A stretch of 64,000 bases of DNA, taken from NCBI GenBank assembly GCA_041675285.1, contig JBAYTZ010000010.1:76744-140743 (forward strand). The letters run 5' to 3'. Positions 63,662 through 64,000 of this stretch are shown here, piece after piece. Below the pieces are notes generated by a model, which made no database searches, was not told the DNA's origin, and saw only the letters and a program-made list of their open reading frames with translations. The DNA comes from Candidatus Delongbacteria bacterium (GTDB lineage Bacteria > CAIWAD01). The translations under genes were made by a program, and so were the position numbers. The first letter of the stretch is position 1. The number at the start of each line of letters is the position of its first letter.

Positions 63662-63843
63662 GTCAACACAGAGACACAGAGGCACAGTTGCCAGAAGAGA
63701 TTTTATGCTGAATTACTATCTGATTTGATGTCTAATCAGTTAATAATTACTTCTTGCCTTGTCATTATATATAACTGACTAAATAGCGATCATCAAACGT
63801 TCTCATAAAGATCCATCTCTGTGTCTCCGTGACTCTGTGTTGA
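63662..63843. repeat. CACAGAG/CTCTGTG inverted-arm element with AT-rich core
   Basis: Left arm GTCAACACAGAGACACAGAG with GCACAG (63662-63687); right arm CTCTGTGTCTCCGTGACTCT with GTGTTGA (63817-63843). The roughly 130-base core is markedly AT-rich (for example ATTATATATAACTG) in a GC-rich genome and has no coding frame of note. Confidence 0.8.
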
Positions 63844-63853
63844 ATGCGTACTC

Positions 63854-64000
63854 TGGCACCGACCTGGCACCGGCCTGGCACCGACCTGGCATCGACCTGG
63901 CACCGGCCTGGCACCGGTCTGGCACTGGCCTGGCACCGACCTGGCACCGACCTGGCACCGTCCTGGCACCGACCTGGCACCGGCCTGGCACCGACCTGGC
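63854..64000 (+). repeat. 11-bp minisatellite, 13+ copies, runs off the window
   Basis: Consensus TGGCACCGACC, 13 complete units plus a partial one, with scattered changes at positions 5-10 (GGC, GTC, ATC variants). Because 11 is not a multiple of 3, all frames are read in turn and any apparent frame repeats every 33 bases (11 residues). No gene assigned. Extent beyond the window edge is unknown. Confidence 0.95.

Noticed and set aside
63854..64000. CRISPR-like array at the window end
   Set aside because: Units are 11 bp with no spacers and slow drift in all copies, so it is a minisatellite. The embedded TGGCAC also resembles half a sigma-54 site, but the TTGCA half is missing.

Overview
The window is a high-GC (high 60s percent by eye) bacterial chromosome segment, densely coded on both strands, with no phage, plasmid, insertion-sequence or CRISPR signature. 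The cell is Gram-negative-like: it has an outer-membrane barrel protein, a TolC/adaptor/RND efflux trio, lipoproteins with a lipoprotein signal peptidase, and a secreted propeller protein ending in an N-P-F-N-P type C-terminal sorting tail. Such tails are typical of the Fibrobacteres-Chlorobi-Bacteroidetes group and related candidate phyla, so a high-GC lineage near that group is my best guess. No taxonomic marker was compared.

Layout. 1-9 kb: on the minus strand, a truncated lon, an Hsp20 gene, a tRNA-dihydrouridine synthase, and a regulatory trio (HDOD protein, multi-receiver response regulator, NtrC-type sigma-54 activator). A zinc-finger-less DnaJ-like gene follows, then a small coiled-coil gene behind a textbook sigma-54 promoter. 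9-11 kb: a barrel protein and a repeat-rich gap. 11-20 kb: a long minus-strand housekeeping run (yggS, yggT, divIVA, purine nucleoside phosphorylase, ileS, a DksA/TraR-like gene, lspA, rluD) plus a NYN-domain gene. 20-31 kb: RsmB-like methyltransferase, SDR, M32 carboxypeptidase, ilvE, a YfiR-like/chemoreceptor pair, ltaE, mutM, a peroxiredoxin and a small PAS protein. 31-44 kb: an inositol-phosphatase/ADP-ribosylglycohydrolase fusion, tmRNA, two secreted proteins, a divergent membrane pyrophosphatase, a repeat-rich stretch, a DinB-like gene and a SnoaL-like gene.

43.6-50 kb carries a class D beta-lactamase-like lipoprotein followed by the efflux operon. 50-57 kb holds the most unusual locus: DUF485 protein, acetate/solute symporter with an enlarged loop, then a 1,222-residue protein joining PHP phosphoesterase, membrane-bound Cache sensor, two PAS domains, a CBS pair and a DUF294 nucleotidyltransferase, followed by mtgA. 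57-64 kb is mostly minus strand: HAD phosphatase, CDP-alcohol phosphatidyltransferase, an aspartase fused to a cyclic-nucleotide-binding domain, dihydroorotase, a DUF486 protein and superoxide dismutase. It ends in an 11-bp minisatellite running off the edge.

Two genome-scale signals cut across the genes. First, intergenic gaps repeatedly carry short elements bounded by inverted CACAGAG/CTCTGTG arms, plus other small repeats. Second, the 9-mer CGTGACACA is strongly over-represented, even inside conserved coding frames where it forces rare codons. All calls come from reading the sequence and the translations; no database search was run.
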